Origin: Oceaniglobus trochenteri
GTDB lineage: Bacteria; Pseudomonadota; Alphaproteobacteria; Rhodobacterales; Rhodobacteraceae
Reading direction: 5' to 3'
Assembly: GCF_020529025.1 (NCBI RefSeq)
Contig: NZ_JACNMM010000010.1
Coordinates: 1-64,000, forward strand
DNA length: 64,000 nt
Shown: positions 1 to 7,668 of the stretch, piece after piece
Layout of the letters: each line of letters opens with the position of its first letter
Numbering within the stretch: position 1 is the stretch's first letter
Translations under genes and position numbers: made by a program
The notes under the pieces: generated by a model
Seen by the model: the letters and a program-made list of their open reading frames with translations, nothing else
Databases searched by the model: none
Told to the model about the DNA's origin: nothing

Positions 1-2
1 CG

Positions 3-275
3 ATCGTCATCCCGTCGGGATCAGGATCGCGCGACTTCTGCGTACAGTTCGACATCCGGTCAGGCAGCGCAGACGCGGCCGCCGGCAGCTTCTCGGCGCT
101 GGCCTTCGGCGATGGCAGCGTGGTGGCCAGCAACGCCGGCCTGACCGAGACATTGGCCTCGGCATCGGCGCGCGGTGCGTCGATGGATCTGATCGACTGG
201 AAGGTGCAGGCAACCCAATCGGCCGCCGCCGGCACCCTGCAGGTGCGCGCCTTCGACTGCGACGTCAAGTTCTGA
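3..275 (+). CDS. C-terminal end of a phage structural (probably tail) protein, partial
   Basis: An open frame enters from the left edge and stops at the TGA that overlaps the next gene start (TGATG). The 90 visible residues are rich in Gly, Ser and Ala and look like beta-structured virion protein (for example FGDGSVVASN and LQVRAFDCDVKF). No family can be named from the fragment. The call as a virion or tail component rests on position: it lies directly before a holin-amidase-spanin cassette, where late structural genes of tailed phages usually end. The start lies outside the window. Confidence 0.55.
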   Translation: MVIPSGSGSRDFCVQFDIRSGSADAAAGSFSALAFGDGSVVASNAGLTETLASASARGASMDLIDWKVQATQSAAAGTLQVRAFDCDVKF

Positions 276-502
276 TGGACTGGTCGGCGATCATCTCGGA
301 AATCGGCGGCGGCCTGCCCGCCGTCGTGATCGTCGCGCTGGCCTGGCGCGACTGGATCAACACCAAGCGCCTTGATGCCGCGCATGAGGCCCGTCTGAAC
401 GACATGCGCGATCACAGCAAGGAACTGCGCGAGGTGTCGGACAACGCCACGGCGGCGCTGAACGGAATGGCCCGCCTGCTGGAGGATCGCCGGAATGTTT
501 AG
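275..502 (+). CDS. Small phage membrane protein, holin or lysis accessory
   Basis: A 75-residue protein. Residues 4-24 are one hydrophobic segment (IISEIGGGLPAVVIVALAW), followed by a charged, helical, coiled-coil-like cytoplasmic tail (HEARLNDMRDHSKELREV). The start codon overlaps the previous stop and the stop overlaps the next start, so it is translated within a compact cassette. One membrane span plus a coiled-coil tail ahead of an endolysin suggests a holin, pinholin or holin regulator. The sequence alone does not allow a family assignment. Confidence 0.6.
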   Translation: MDWSAIISEIGGGLPAVVIVALAWRDWINTKRLDAAHEARLNDMRDHSKELREVSDNATAALNGMARLLEDRRNV

Positions 503-671
503 TTGGCCCTGGCATCGCAAGCAGGCCCGCCACGAGGCGGCCATCGAAGCCCAAAGGATGCTGACCCGCGCTTCGGTGGACGACGTGAAGAATGCCGCCA
601 GCAGACTGCAAACCGTGCTGGATCAGATGCGCGAAACGAACGAGGAGCGCCGCAATGAACGGCACGATTGA
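495..671 (+). CDS. Small coiled-coil phage protein (58 aa)
   Basis: ATG at 495 overlaps the end of the upstream holin-like gene, and the frame runs to TGA at 669-671, overlapping the next start. It begins MFSWPWHRKQARHEAAIEAQ and continues as one amphipathic helix (VDDVKNAASRLQTVLDQMRETNEERR). It has no membrane span or signal peptide. Overlaps of a few bases on both sides and good codon use support a real gene. The function is unknown; position suggests a lysis accessory protein. Confidence 0.5.
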   Translation: MFSWPWHRKQARHEAAIEAQRMLTRASVDDVKNAASRLQTVLDQMRETNEERRNERHD

Positions 672-1101
672 TATTCCCCTGAACGTGCTGGTCGGGGTTC
701 CGGCCACCTTCGTGATCCTGATGGGGGTGCGCGGCCTGGTACCGCACCTGTTCCGGCCCGAGCGGCGCGATGCCTTTCACCTGGCCATGGCCATGGTGCT
801 GATCCTGGCGCAGGGCGCCGGGCGCACGGGCTATTGGGACCTGGTGCGCGTATTCACCGGCCCCGACCTCTGGGCCGTGGTGCGCGACGCCCTGGGCGGT
901 GCCGAGGCGAATGCCATCTGGAACCTCGTTTTGCTCTGGGGCGGGCTGCACCTGCTGAAATTGTTGCACCTGCTGGTGCCGGTGGGCGACCGGCACCGCT
1001 ACTCGATGTGGACCGCCTGGAACTATCCCACCCATCTTCGCGGCCTGCTGTGTCATCTGCGCCCCCGGCGGCGCCGTAATCGCGGAAAGGACGGTCAATG
1101 A
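655..1101 (+). CDS. Phage membrane protein, putative holin
   Basis: About 148 residues from ATG 655, which overlaps the previous gene. The chosen start gives MNGTIDIPLNVLVGVPATF, and an in-frame upstream ATG at 592 would lie inside the preceding gene. Two or three hydrophobic segments are visible: roughly 10-30, 45-60 and 90-115, the last being LVLLWGGLHLLKLLHLLVPV. The C-terminus is highly basic (LRPRRRRNRGKD). Several spans plus a basic cytoplasmic tail fit a class I or II holin that times lysis and releases the adjacent amidase. The stop overlaps the amidase start by 4 bases. Confidence 0.6.
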   Translation: MNGTIDIPLNVLVGVPATFVILMGVRGLVPHLFRPERRDAFHLAMAMVLILAQGAGRTGYWDLVRVFTGPDLWAVVRDALGGAEANAIWNLVLLWGGLHLLKLLHLLVPVGDRHRYSMWTAWNYPTHLRGLLCHLRPRRRRNRGKDGQ

Positions 1102-1553
1102 TCTATCAAGGCAAGGCACGGTATCCCGTGCATGAGGTAATCTTGCACACTTCGGCTACGCCGGGCGACTGGTGGAAGGGCAAGACGCCGTGGGAAATGC
1201 GGCAAGCGATCTGGGAGTGGCATGTCCACGACAACGGCTGGTCGGACATTGGCTATCACCGCGTTGTGCCGCCGCAGGGCGGGGTGGTGACCGGGCGGTC
1301 GATCTACAGGGTCGGCGCCCATGTGAAGGAGCGGAACAGGGGAACGATCGGGATCTGCATGATCCCGGTGCGTACTCATGCCGGCATCAAGACATTTGAG
1401 GATTATTTCACGCCCGAACAGCGTGAGAGTGTCCGATCCTACATCGCGGACCTGCGGACGCTGACGGACATAACGAAAGTCAGCGGGCACAACGATTACG
1501 CGAACAAGGAATGCCCAGGTTTCAAGGTGCGTTCCGAGGATTGGCTGAAGTGA
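1098..1553 (+). CDS. N-acetylmuramoyl-L-alanine amidase (phage endolysin)
   Basis: A 151-residue Amidase_2/PGRP-fold enzyme that cuts the bond between MurNAc and L-alanine in peptidoglycan at lysis. The T7-lysozyme active-site pattern is complete: zinc ligands His17 (VILHTSATP), His131 and Cys139 (SGHNDYANKECPGF), with Tyr53 and Lys137 at the catalytic positions. Full length resembles T7 lysozyme (151 residues). There is no signal peptide, so it needs the holin to cross the membrane. The start overlaps the holin-like gene by 4 bases and the stop overlaps the spanin start (GTGA). Confidence 0.92.
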   Translation: MIYQGKARYPVHEVILHTSATPGDWWKGKTPWEMRQAIWEWHVHDNGWSDIGYHRVVPPQGGVVTGRSIYRVGAHVKERNRGTIGICMIPVRTHAGIKTFEDYFTPEQRESVRSYIADLRTLTDITKVSGHNDYANKECPGFKVRSEDWLK

Positions 1554-1873
1554 CCCGTTACGCCCTCGTAGCCGCGCTACTGGCCTGTCTGGGATTTGGC
1601 GGCGCGGCATGGTGGCAGTCCAGCAAGGTGGATGACCTGCAGGACAGGATTTCCGCCCAAGGCCGCGCCAATGCCGCTCTGATGGCGCAGGCCGTTCAAG
1701 CCAGACTGTCCGCTGCCGTCGCTGCTGCATACCGCGAGAGTGAAGCGCGCCGCGCCTCTGCCGCCAATGCCACCATCGAAAAAATCCTGACCGCCGATCT
1801 AGGGGAGTGTGCCGATGCGCAGCTTGATCCTGCTCTGTCCGATATTCTTCGCGGCCTGCGACAAGCAGATTGA
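1550..1873 (+). CDS. i-spanin (Rz-like) inner-membrane lysis protein
   Basis: The GTG at 1550 overlaps the amidase stop and gives VTRYALVAALLACLGFGGAAWW, an N-terminal membrane anchor. A long Ala/Arg-rich periplasmic helix (residues about 25-80) follows. The 107-residue length and signal-anchor plus coiled-coil layout match Rz-type i-spanins of Gram-negative phages. These join an outer-membrane lipoprotein partner to fuse the two membranes in the last step of lysis. The 3' end overlaps the o-spanin gene in another frame, the usual Rz/Rz1 arrangement. A longer reading from ATG 1511 would run inside the amidase and is less likely. Confidence 0.8.
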   Translation: MTRYALVAALLACLGFGGAAWWQSSKVDDLQDRISAQGRANAALMAQAVQARLSAAVAAAYRESEARRASAANATIEKILTADLGECADAQLDPALSDILRGLRQAD

Positions 1874-2072
1874 GTACATCGAGGTCAGCCCCGATGTGCC
1901 GGCCGAGTTGCTGACGCCCTGCGAGATCAGCGACCGTGTGGCCGCGACCTATCGCGATCTGGCCGTTCTGGCGACCGAACATCTGCGCAGCGCGGAATGT
2001 GCGAATGGGAAGATCGAGGCGGTTGGGGAGATCGTTGGAGGAGTGCAGGCGACGAAAATGGTTGGGAGGTAA
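1815..2072 (+). CDS. o-spanin (Rz1-like) outer-membrane lipoprotein
   Basis: It begins at ATG 1815, behind the ribosome site AGGGGAG at 1801-1807, inside the 3' end of the i-spanin gene. MRSLILLCPIFFAACDKQ is a lipoprotein signal with lipobox FAAC, so mature lipoprotein would start at about Cys15. A Pro-containing stretch (VSPDVPAELLTPC) and an amphipathic helix follow. Partial nesting in another frame of a signal-anchor spanin is diagnostic of Rz/Rz1 pairs, although here the o-spanin extends about 200 bases past the i-spanin. A GTG at 1809 is an alternative start, but its ribosome-site spacing is too short. Confidence 0.78.
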   Translation: MRSLILLCPIFFAACDKQIEYIEVSPDVPAELLTPCEISDRVAATYRDLAVLATEHLRSAECANGKIEAVGEIVGGVQATKMVGR

Positions 2073-2411
2073 GGAAAGCGAGACACCAAGCGGCGCTGCA
2101 GACTGCCCTGCTTTTCCAGCCAGGATGGGCGGAGAGCGGACGTTCAATGCGCGTGCGAGATCAATGTTGCCAAATCGTGGAGGCAGACACTCTACCACCA
2201 CCACCCGGAGGAACCCTAGGTGGCCTGCAGTCAGTGCGGAACGCGGCCCGACAGCGTCGCAGCATAGTAAGCGCGGCACTTTCACGAAAGCGGCCACAGA
2301 TGCAGTCTGAAAAGTCTAGCAGCCCACTGCATGAAGTACACAGAGCGTACTAAGATGGCAGTGCGCTGTCTTGCTGATGGCACAATGATGCCAGTGGTGT
2401 TAAGGAGCGGC
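2073..2411. other. Intergenic stretch between lysis cassette and ietAS operon
   Basis: These 339 bases have no convincing coding frame. Base composition is less GC-rich than the flanks, and short frames on both strands lack coding character. It should hold the promoter of the downstream three-gene operon. The only clear signal I can point to is the ribosome site TAAGGAG at 2401-2407 before the ATG at 2412. The junction between phage late genes and cargo lies here. Confidence 0.5.
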
Positions 2412-2630
2412 ATGGCCAAGGAACTGAACGAACCTGACAACGACATAACCGCGCTTACGGTGCGGGTGCCACGTGCGCTGGTAAGCAACATTGATCACGA
2501 GCGGAAAGCTCGGGCCGTCCAGGTGCCGCGCAACACTTGGATTCTGGAGGCTGTTGTTGAGAAGCTAGATCGGGAAAAACAGGGTAAGCATAACGGAATG
2601 GGCCAGGGAGCAGACGATGGCGAGAAGTGA
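2412..2630 (+). CDS. Ribbon-helix-helix (Arc/CopG-like) DNA-binding protein
   Basis: A 72-residue protein starting at ATG 2412, 4 bases after TAAGGAG. Residues 14-22 form the beta strand (ALTVRVP), followed by two helices (RALVSNIDHERKA and RNTWILEAVVEKLDRE), the layout of MetJ/Arc/CopG repressors that bind operators as dimers. The end overlaps the ietA start by 14 bases, so it is translationally coupled to the ATPase and protease genes. It probably autoregulates the operon, or it could act as an antitoxin-like brake. Reading from ATG 2331 is possible but lacks a ribosome site. Confidence 0.72.
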   Translation: MAKELNEPDNDITALTVRVPRALVSNIDHERKARAVQVPRNTWILEAVVEKLDREKQGKHNGMGQGADDGEK

Positions 2631-3666
2631 TCTGCTTATCTCGCTGGTCAAGGCAGGATCAAGCGGTGACTCCCGAAGTGTGCGGGCTGCGGCCGAAGCC
2701 ATTATTGCCGAAGAAAAGGCCAAGAACCATAACGTGCTGGCGGATCGCTTGACGAAGGCCATGCATGCCAATGGCAATGGCAATGGCAATGGCAAAGGTT
2801 ACCAAGCATCTGCGGTTCTCGGAGGAAATCCCAATCGTCATCGGGAATTCCTGCTCGAACTGGTGCCCGAAAAGCGCATCGAGGATCTAGTGCTATCGGA
2901 TCTGAACCGCCGTGCCTGTGCGGAACTTATCGAGGAGCAACAGCGCGCCTCGGTTCTGCGGTCGCATTCGCTCGAGCCGCGACACCGGATTCTGCTTTCC
3001 GGACCGCCGGGCAATGGCAAAACCTCGCTGGCCGAGGCGATTGCTGAGGCGTTGGCGCTGCCGTTTTTCGTAGTTCGCTACGAAGCGATGATCGGCAGTT
3101 ATCTCGGCGAGACAGCGGCCCGGCTGAAACGCGTTTTCGACTATGCACGGACTACTCCCTGCGTTTTGTTTTTTGATGAATTCGATGCTGTTGGCAAGGA
3201 GAGGGGGGACGAACACGAGACTGGCGAAATCAAACGCGTCGTGACCTCGCTGCTGATGCAGATGGACGATCTGCCTAGCTATACGATCACCGTGGCGGCA
3301 ACTAACCACAGCGAACTGTTGGATCGGGCGGTCTGGCGCCGGTTCCAGCTCAGGCTGTCGCTGAACGCGCCGACGCGGGCGGAATTGACCGCGTATTTTC
3401 AGCGGTTTGCGGACGGTATGGAACAACCCCTAGGGCGGGCTGCTGGCAGCATTGCGAAATCGCTCGGCTCGATCAGCTATGCTGAGGCCGAGGAATTCTG
3501 CCTAGATGTCCGCCGTCGGCACGTTCTGGCCATGGGGGAACTACCACTGAAAAAAACTGTCGAGGAGCGGCTGAAGATGTGGGCCGCGCGAACCTCGCCG
3601 AATGCTCGGGAGGATGCCTCGCATGACCGAATACCCCCTTCTGCCGGTTCCAAAGCCGGGGAGTGA
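2617..3666 (+). CDS. ietA: AAA+ ATPase of an IetAS-type defence/stability module
   Basis: A 349-residue AAA+ protein related to the Vps4/FtsH/spastin clade. Walker A is GPPGNGKTS at about 129-137, Walker B VLFFDEFDAV at 183-192, sensor-1 Asn in AATN near 230, and an arginine pair follows near 241. The N-terminal ~80 residues are helical, with a Gly-Asn linker (NGNGNGNGK). Family knowledge: an AAA+ ATPase next to a subtilisin-like protease is the ietA-ietS arrangement, first described for plasmid stability and incompatibility on a Ti plasmid and later reported as an antiphage system. The overlap of 44 bases with ietS supports a joint function. The symbol rests on domain pairing, not alignment. 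Confidence 0.85.
   Translation: MARSDLLISLVKAGSSGDSRSVRAAAEAIIAEEKAKNHNVLADRLTKAMHANGNGNGNGKGYQASAVLGGNPNRHREFLLELVPEKRIEDLVLSDLNRRACAELIEEQQRASVLRSHSLEPRHRILLSGPPGNGKTSLAEAIAEALALPFFVVRYEAMIGSYLGETAARLKRVFDYARTTPCVLFFDEFDAVGKERGDEHETGEIKRVVTSLLMQMDDLPSYTITVAATNHSELLDRAVWRRFQLRLSLNAPTRAELTAYFQRFADGMEQPLGRAAGSIAKSLGSISYAEAEEFCLDVRRRHVLAMGELPLKKTVEERLKMWAARTSPNAREDASHDRIPPSAGSKAGE
2770..2793 (+). repeat. Hexanucleotide microsatellite (AATGGC)x4 inside ietA
   Basis: Four perfect copies of AATGGC encode four Asn-Gly pairs in the linker between the N-terminal helical domain and the AAA+ core. Copy-number change would lengthen or shorten the linker by two residues without shifting the frame. Confidence 0.85.
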
Positions 3667-6214
3667 CAAGCGGCCTAAGGGCGGTAGCGGCGGGAGCAAG
3701 GTTCAGACCCCGTCGCGCGCCGAGCAGCGCGACCGGCTCGGCCCGATTTTTCAGCGGCTCCGCGATGTTTTCGATCGGAATGGAGATCCGCTGAGTCTTC
3801 GCGAGGAACCGCTTGGCATTGCGCCGGAACGGGCGCTGGTGTTCGAGGTCGCGGGCTCGATCGGCGACTTCAGCGCGGCAGTCGCACGTATCGGCGGGCT
3901 AGATTTTCTTGCCGACGAACAAATGATCTTCGAGCCAGACGATAAGTTCGGGGTGATCGAGACCCGCAAAGGGCGCGAGCCTGGTATCCGCGACGATAAG
4001 CCGATCGCAGGCCGCCTTTATATGGCCATGCCGGACACGCAGGCCCTGCGCAATCTGCTGTCGCTCTGGCGGCTCTATGAGGTGGGCGAGGCTGCTCCGC
4101 GTGGCTTCGCGCCTTGGTTTGAGGTCTTCAAGCATCTGCATACGCTGCGGGCTTGGGGACCGGCAGATCGGATCCCTAGCGAAACGATCCAGTATCTCGA
4201 AGAAGAACTGGCCGTAAAGGGGGCGAATGCCGTCGTACGCGTAGAGGTCGAGATGTGGTATGTCGGCACCGCAGCACGGCGCTCGGCGGCGAAGGCGAGT
4301 TTCGAAGACGCAGTCGCGGCGGCCGAGGGAGTGGTCGTCGATCAGGCGGAGATAGGTGAGATCGGCTACATGGCCCGGTTGGTCGACCTGCCGGCGGTGG
4401 AAGTGCAGCGGCTGATCGCGCGGGAGGAGGTCAGCCTGGCGATTTGCGACGATGTTATGATGGTGCGGCCGCAATCGACTGTGGAGTTTCCTGTCGGAGC
4501 CGATCCGCTTGACGAGGAGTTGCATGCGCCGCCCGATCCGGAAGTACGGCTTCCGCCAGTGGCCGCCTTGTTCGATGCCATGCCGGTGCAAAACCATACG
4601 CTGCTTGCCGGCCGCTTGGTTTTGGACGACCCCGACGATTTCGAGGCAATGAGCGTGGTCGCGGAGCGCAAGCATGGGACAGAAATGGCGTCACTAATCC
4701 TCCATGGCGACCGCAATCTAGAAGAAGAGCCTCTGTCCCGGCCCATTTATCTCCGCCCGGTGCTTTATGCACCGGGTGGGGGACGGAGTGAGCAGCCGCT
4801 GCGCGACCGGCTGTTGCTCGACCTGATCTATCAAGCGGTCCTCCGGATGAAAGTTGGCGACGCCGAGGGCGAAGCGACAGCGCCGGGCGTCTTCATCGTC
4901 AATCTCTCGTTGGGTGATCGTAACCGTCCCTTTGCTGGGCCGATGAGCCCTTGGGGCCGACTGCTCGATTATCTTGCGGACAGGTTCGGCATCCTGTTTC
5001 TAGTAAGTGCCGGCAATGTCACTGAACCGCTTGCGGTTCGGGACTTCGCGGGACTGACTGACTTCGAGAACGCCTCGGCCGAGGACCGCGAAGCTGCGAT
5101 CTTGCGGGCGCTGGCGGAACAGCAGGCAGTCCGCACGCTGCTTTCGCCGGCGGAGTCACTTAATGCGGTCACCGTCGGCGCCTGGCACGAGGATGGCGCG
5201 CCGCCGATGAATGGCGCGGCGGTATTCTCGCCCTTTGCAGAAGCAACCGGCCCCAATATCTCCTCCGCCATTGGCCTCGGACACCGGAAGGTGGTCAAGC
5301 CGGACATCTTCATGCCGGGCGGCCGTGAACTCGTCCGGGTTTCCGCCAACGGCGCAGGCGGCGTTAGTCTTCGGTTGGTGCCGCCGGGGCGGCTATACGG
5401 CTTGCGTTGCGCCGTGCCCGACGGTGGAGGCGACGTGACCCGTGAAGGGTTCAGCTCAGGCACCAGTGCAGCGACGGCGCTGGCGACGAGGGCCGCACAT
5501 CGCATCTTCGATGCGCTCTCCGATCCAGACAATGGTAATCTTCTCGAAGGAGTGGATCCCGATTTCTATGGGGTTATCGTTAAGGCGATGTTGGTGCATC
5601 GCGCACAATGGGGCAGCTTAGGTGGGCTACTCGACCAGACGTGGCTGCCGCAGGGGCCGGGCAGCCATGTCGTTCGCCGGGATGGTATCGCCCGGCTTCT
5701 GGGCTATGGTCGACCGGCGGTTCATGAGGCGATGGAATGTGCCGCGAATCGGGCCACGATGATTGGCTTTGGGGAGATTCCTGCCGGTGAGCAGGCAGCC
5801 CTGTACCGTATCCCCCTGCCGCAGAGCTTGGAGCGCGTGCGCGAACCGCGCGCGCTGACGGTTTCGCTGGCGTGGTTCTCGCCGGTAAACATTCGGCATC
5901 AAGCTTATCGACGAGCAAAGCTGGAGGTCGCACCGGATAGTCCGGATACCAGATTTGGTGTCGCGAGGGTCGCCGGTCAGCCCTCGGACAAAGCCGCGCC
6001 TCGCGGGTCGCTTTTACATGTTCGCTATGCCGGCGAGCGTGCCGTCGCGTTTGTCGATGGCAATACCTTAGGGCTCCGTGTCTTCTGCAGAGAGCAGGGC
6101 GGCGCGCTTGATCAGTCGATCCGCTATGGCCTCGCCGTCACAATCGAGGCAGGCGCGGCCATCAGCGTCTATGAAGAGGTACGCCAAGGGCTGGGTATCC
6201 GGCCTCGACCCTAA
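3623..6214 (+). CDS. ietS: Subtilisin-like (S8) serine protease of an IetAS-type module
   Basis: An 863-residue protease from ATG 3623, preceded by GGGAGG; upstream in-frame ATGs at 3602 and 3614 are alternatives. The S8 triad is in order: Asp about 318 (AALFDAMPV), His about 351 (KHGTEMAS), and Ser about 615 (SGTSAATAL), with oxyanion Asn about 465 (SAGN). A ~300-residue N-terminal region and a ~230-residue C-terminal beta-rich region flank the catalytic domain. There is no signal peptide, so it should act in the cytoplasm with the AAA+ partner. The pair probably senses infection and cleaves host or phage proteins; this is inference. About 160 bases with no clear gene follow. Confidence 0.87.
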   Translation: MTEYPLLPVPKPGSDKRPKGGSGGSKVQTPSRAEQRDRLGPIFQRLRDVFDRNGDPLSLREEPLGIAPERALVFEVAGSIGDFSAAVARIGGLDFLADEQMIFEPDDKFGVIETRKGREPGIRDDKPIAGRLYMAMPDTQALRNLLSLWRLYEVGEAAPRGFAPWFEVFKHLHTLRAWGPADRIPSETIQYLEEELAVKGANAVVRVEVEMWYVGTAARRSAAKASFEDAVAAAEGVVVDQAEIGEIGYMARLVDLPAVEVQRLIAREEVSLAICDDVMMVRPQSTVEFPVGADPLDEELHAPPDPEVRLPPVAALFDAMPVQNHTLLAGRLVLDDPDDFEAMSVVAERKHGTEMASLILHGDRNLEEEPLSRPIYLRPVLYAPGGGRSEQPLRDRLLLDLIYQAVLRMKVGDAEGEATAPGVFIVNLSLGDRNRPFAGPMSPWGRLLDYLADRFGILFLVSAGNVTEPLAVRDFAGLTDFENASAEDREAAILRALAEQQAVRTLLSPAESLNAVTVGAWHEDGAPPMNGAAVFSPFAEATGPNISSAIGLGHRKVVKPDIFMPGGRELVRVSANGAGGVSLRLVPPGRLYGLRCAVPDGGGDVTREGFSSGTSAATALATRAAHRIFDALSDPDNGNLLEGVDPDFYGVIVKAMLVHRAQWGSLGGLLDQTWLPQGPGSHVVRRDGIARLLGYGRPAVHEAMECAANRATMIGFGEIPAGEQAALYRIPLPQSLERVREPRALTVSLAWFSPVNIRHQAYRRAKLEVAPDSPDTRFGVARVAGQPSDKAAPRGSLLHVRYAGERAVAFVDGNTLGLRVFCREQGGALDQSIRYGLAVTIEAGAAISVYEEVRQGLGIRPRP

Positions 6215-6378
6215 CCTTCGACGTCTATAGCAGAAAATGCTGCGCTCTCTTTTGAACGAGTGCTTTCGGGGTGATCGCGTCGCAGCAATGAGCTAGGCGG
6301 AATGTCGGCTATGGGCCGTTCGCGACAGCGGCCCCACTGTCTGTTGCCATTCCTTGGCTGCCAAACCAACCTTCCCCT

Positions 6379-6582
6379 ATGGAAACCGAACTAGCCAACA
6401 TCGCCGCGATCCATCTCTGGTGCGCTAACGGTCACGCAGGCGAGGCCGTGGCCGTCGCGGATCTGCTACGCTTGCCGCACCCGCCTCGCACCGTCGGCGA
6501 TGTAGTCCGCCGGGCCCGGTGCAGGCAGTGCGGTGCGGCCTGCGCTGACTTCAGGCTGTCGGGGAAGATGCATTCGGCCTGA
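6379..6582 (+). CDS. Small putative zinc-ribbon protein (67 aa)
   Basis: A 67-residue frame with two metal-binding halves: C-x3-H near the start (LWCANGHAG) and CRQCGAAC near the end (VVRRARCRQCGAAC). The middle (ADLLRLPHPPRTVGDVV) resembles small phage and alphaproteobacterial zinc-ribbon proteins that end in a RLRCSxCG-like segment. GC-rich third positions support coding. No clear ribosome site is visible before ATG 6379, and the end overlaps a minus-strand frame by 32 bases. The function is unknown. Confidence 0.45.
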   Translation: METELANIAAIHLWCANGHAGEAVAVADLLRLPHPPRTVGDVVRRARCRQCGAACADFRLSGKMHSA

Positions 6583-6799
6583 AGGCTACGCTGCGATTGT
6601 CATCTGGGTTCTCAGGGTATTCGAGGTGCCGCAGGCTAGCGGGATCAGAGAACCGCACGCCCACGCTTGGCATCGCCCCGGGCACTACATCTTCCCGGTC
6701 TGCGTCGGTCATCCAATCAATGGGCCAGATCAAGTTAACCTGGCGGCCGGTGCAAGACGTGACGGACAAGACCGCGCAACGCTCAGGTGGAATTTTCAT
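6551..6799 (-). CDS. Small hypothetical phage-region protein
   Basis: A minus-strand frame of 82 residues from the ATG at 6799, which follows GGAG at good spacing; an ATG at 6832 would add 11 residues. The sequence (IWPIDWMTDADREDV, FSDPASLRHLEYPENPDD) has a normal amino-acid mix. It follows two other minus-strand phage genes in the same direction. No domain is recognised. The tail-to-tail overlap with the zinc-ribbon frame means one of the two may be spurious. Confidence 0.4.
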   Translation of the reverse strand: MKIPPERCAVLSVTSCTGRQVNLIWPIDWMTDADREDVVPGAMPSVGVRFSDPASLRHLEYPENPDDNRSVAFRPNASSPTA

Positions 6800-6899
6800 G
6801 GGGGCTCCGGGGCTAGTCGGATGTGGTGTCATGGTCTTTCCAACATTGCGTGTCGTTATCCGCCATCTCCCAAGTTCCGGCGTTGGGGCAGGATAGCGG

Positions 6900-7193
6900 T
6901 TATGGGTTAAGGGGTGGTTTAGCCGGTTTGGACGCCGGTTTTCTCATCAGCCCCGCCCGCGCAAGCGCCGCATCGTCGGTGGGGTCGATGAGGTGGTCGG
7001 TGCGGTAGCCGTTGACGAGAGTTGCGCAGAACAGACCGTCATGATCGTCGGCCACAACGGCCCCCTCGTGCCAATCTCCGTAGAGAGTTGTGGTTGCCCC
7101 ACCGTCGCCGACATATCCGCAATCGCAAAGGCCAGACGACCACCGCCACTCCCCCGGCGTTGCCGCCGCGTCCAGCTTGGCAAGGTCAGTCAT
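6900..7193 (-). CDS. Small phage hypothetical protein (97 aa)
   Basis: It starts at ATG 7193, overlapping the stop of the preceding minus-strand gene (ATGA). The protein begins MTDLAKLDAAATPGEWRW, an opening common in small phage and prophage proteins of unknown function (LDAATPGPW-type). The rest includes GLCDCGYVGDGG and NGYRTDHLIDPTDDAALA, with an Ala/Lys/Pro-rich end. It probably belongs to the early or recombination-proximal part of the prophage. No catalytic motif is seen. Confidence 0.6.
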   Translation of the reverse strand: MTDLAKLDAAATPGEWRWSSGLCDCGYVGDGGATTTLYGDWHEGAVVADDHDGLFCATLVNGYRTDHLIDPTDDAALARAGLMRKPASKPAKPPLNP

Positions 7194-7513
7194 TCGGTGT
7201 CTCCCTTGCTTGCGTCCCGCCATCGCCCCGGCGCGACAGCTTCCATGGCCGTCAGCGCTGCCCTCGCCGTGTCTGCATCTGCCCCCTCGTTCCCCGCGAT
7301 GCGTTCCAGGGCCGCCCTGCCTTCTGCCGCCATGGTCCTGTAATCGTCACGCGCACGTCTGGCCCGCTCTGCGCGCTTCTTCCACTTGGCCGCGTTGCCG
7401 TCAGCCTCCATGGCCCTTTCGGGCATCGTATAGTCCTCAGGCTGTTCAGCCCCGGTTGGGATTTCCACAGGGTTTCCCGTCGCTGGGTCAAAGTCGGGAC
7501 GTGTGTCAGTCAT
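7190..7513 (-). CDS. Small charged phage hypothetical protein (107 aa)
   Basis: ATG at 7513, preceded by GGAG on the minus strand. The sequence is hydrophilic: an N-terminal Asp/Pro-rich segment (TRPDFDPATGNPVEIPTG) followed by a long Arg/Ala helix (AAKWKKRAERARRARDDYRTM). It overlaps the next gene by 4 bases in one operon. It ends the coding part of the prophage, about 150 bases before the tRNA-Leu fragment. The function is unknown, and a helical nucleic-acid or structural accessory is only a guess. Longer minus-strand readings through modA are shadows. Confidence 0.6.
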   Translation of the reverse strand: MTDTRPDFDPATGNPVEIPTGAEQPEDYTMPERAMEADGNAAKWKKRAERARRARDDYRTMAAEGRAALERIAGNEGADADTARAALTAMEAVAPGRWRDASKGDTE

Positions 7514-7668
7514 GCTGAGTCTCCGTTGGTGTGGTGGATTGATCGTGCCGTGAGCAGGCGCTGGCACTGGATTCCCGCGCGAGAAGGCCCGTCGCAGGTT
7601 CGCCTTGTGTTTTCGGTTTGTCCGTGCGACGGATTTGGCCGATGTGATTGAAAAGACCGTAAAGCCAT

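Noticed and set aside
1-2072. Gene transfer agent (GTA) end instead of a prophage
   Set aside because: Holin-amidase-spanin overlap, defence cargo and a tRNA attachment scar indicate a tailed prophage; no GTA-type gene is seen in the visible part.
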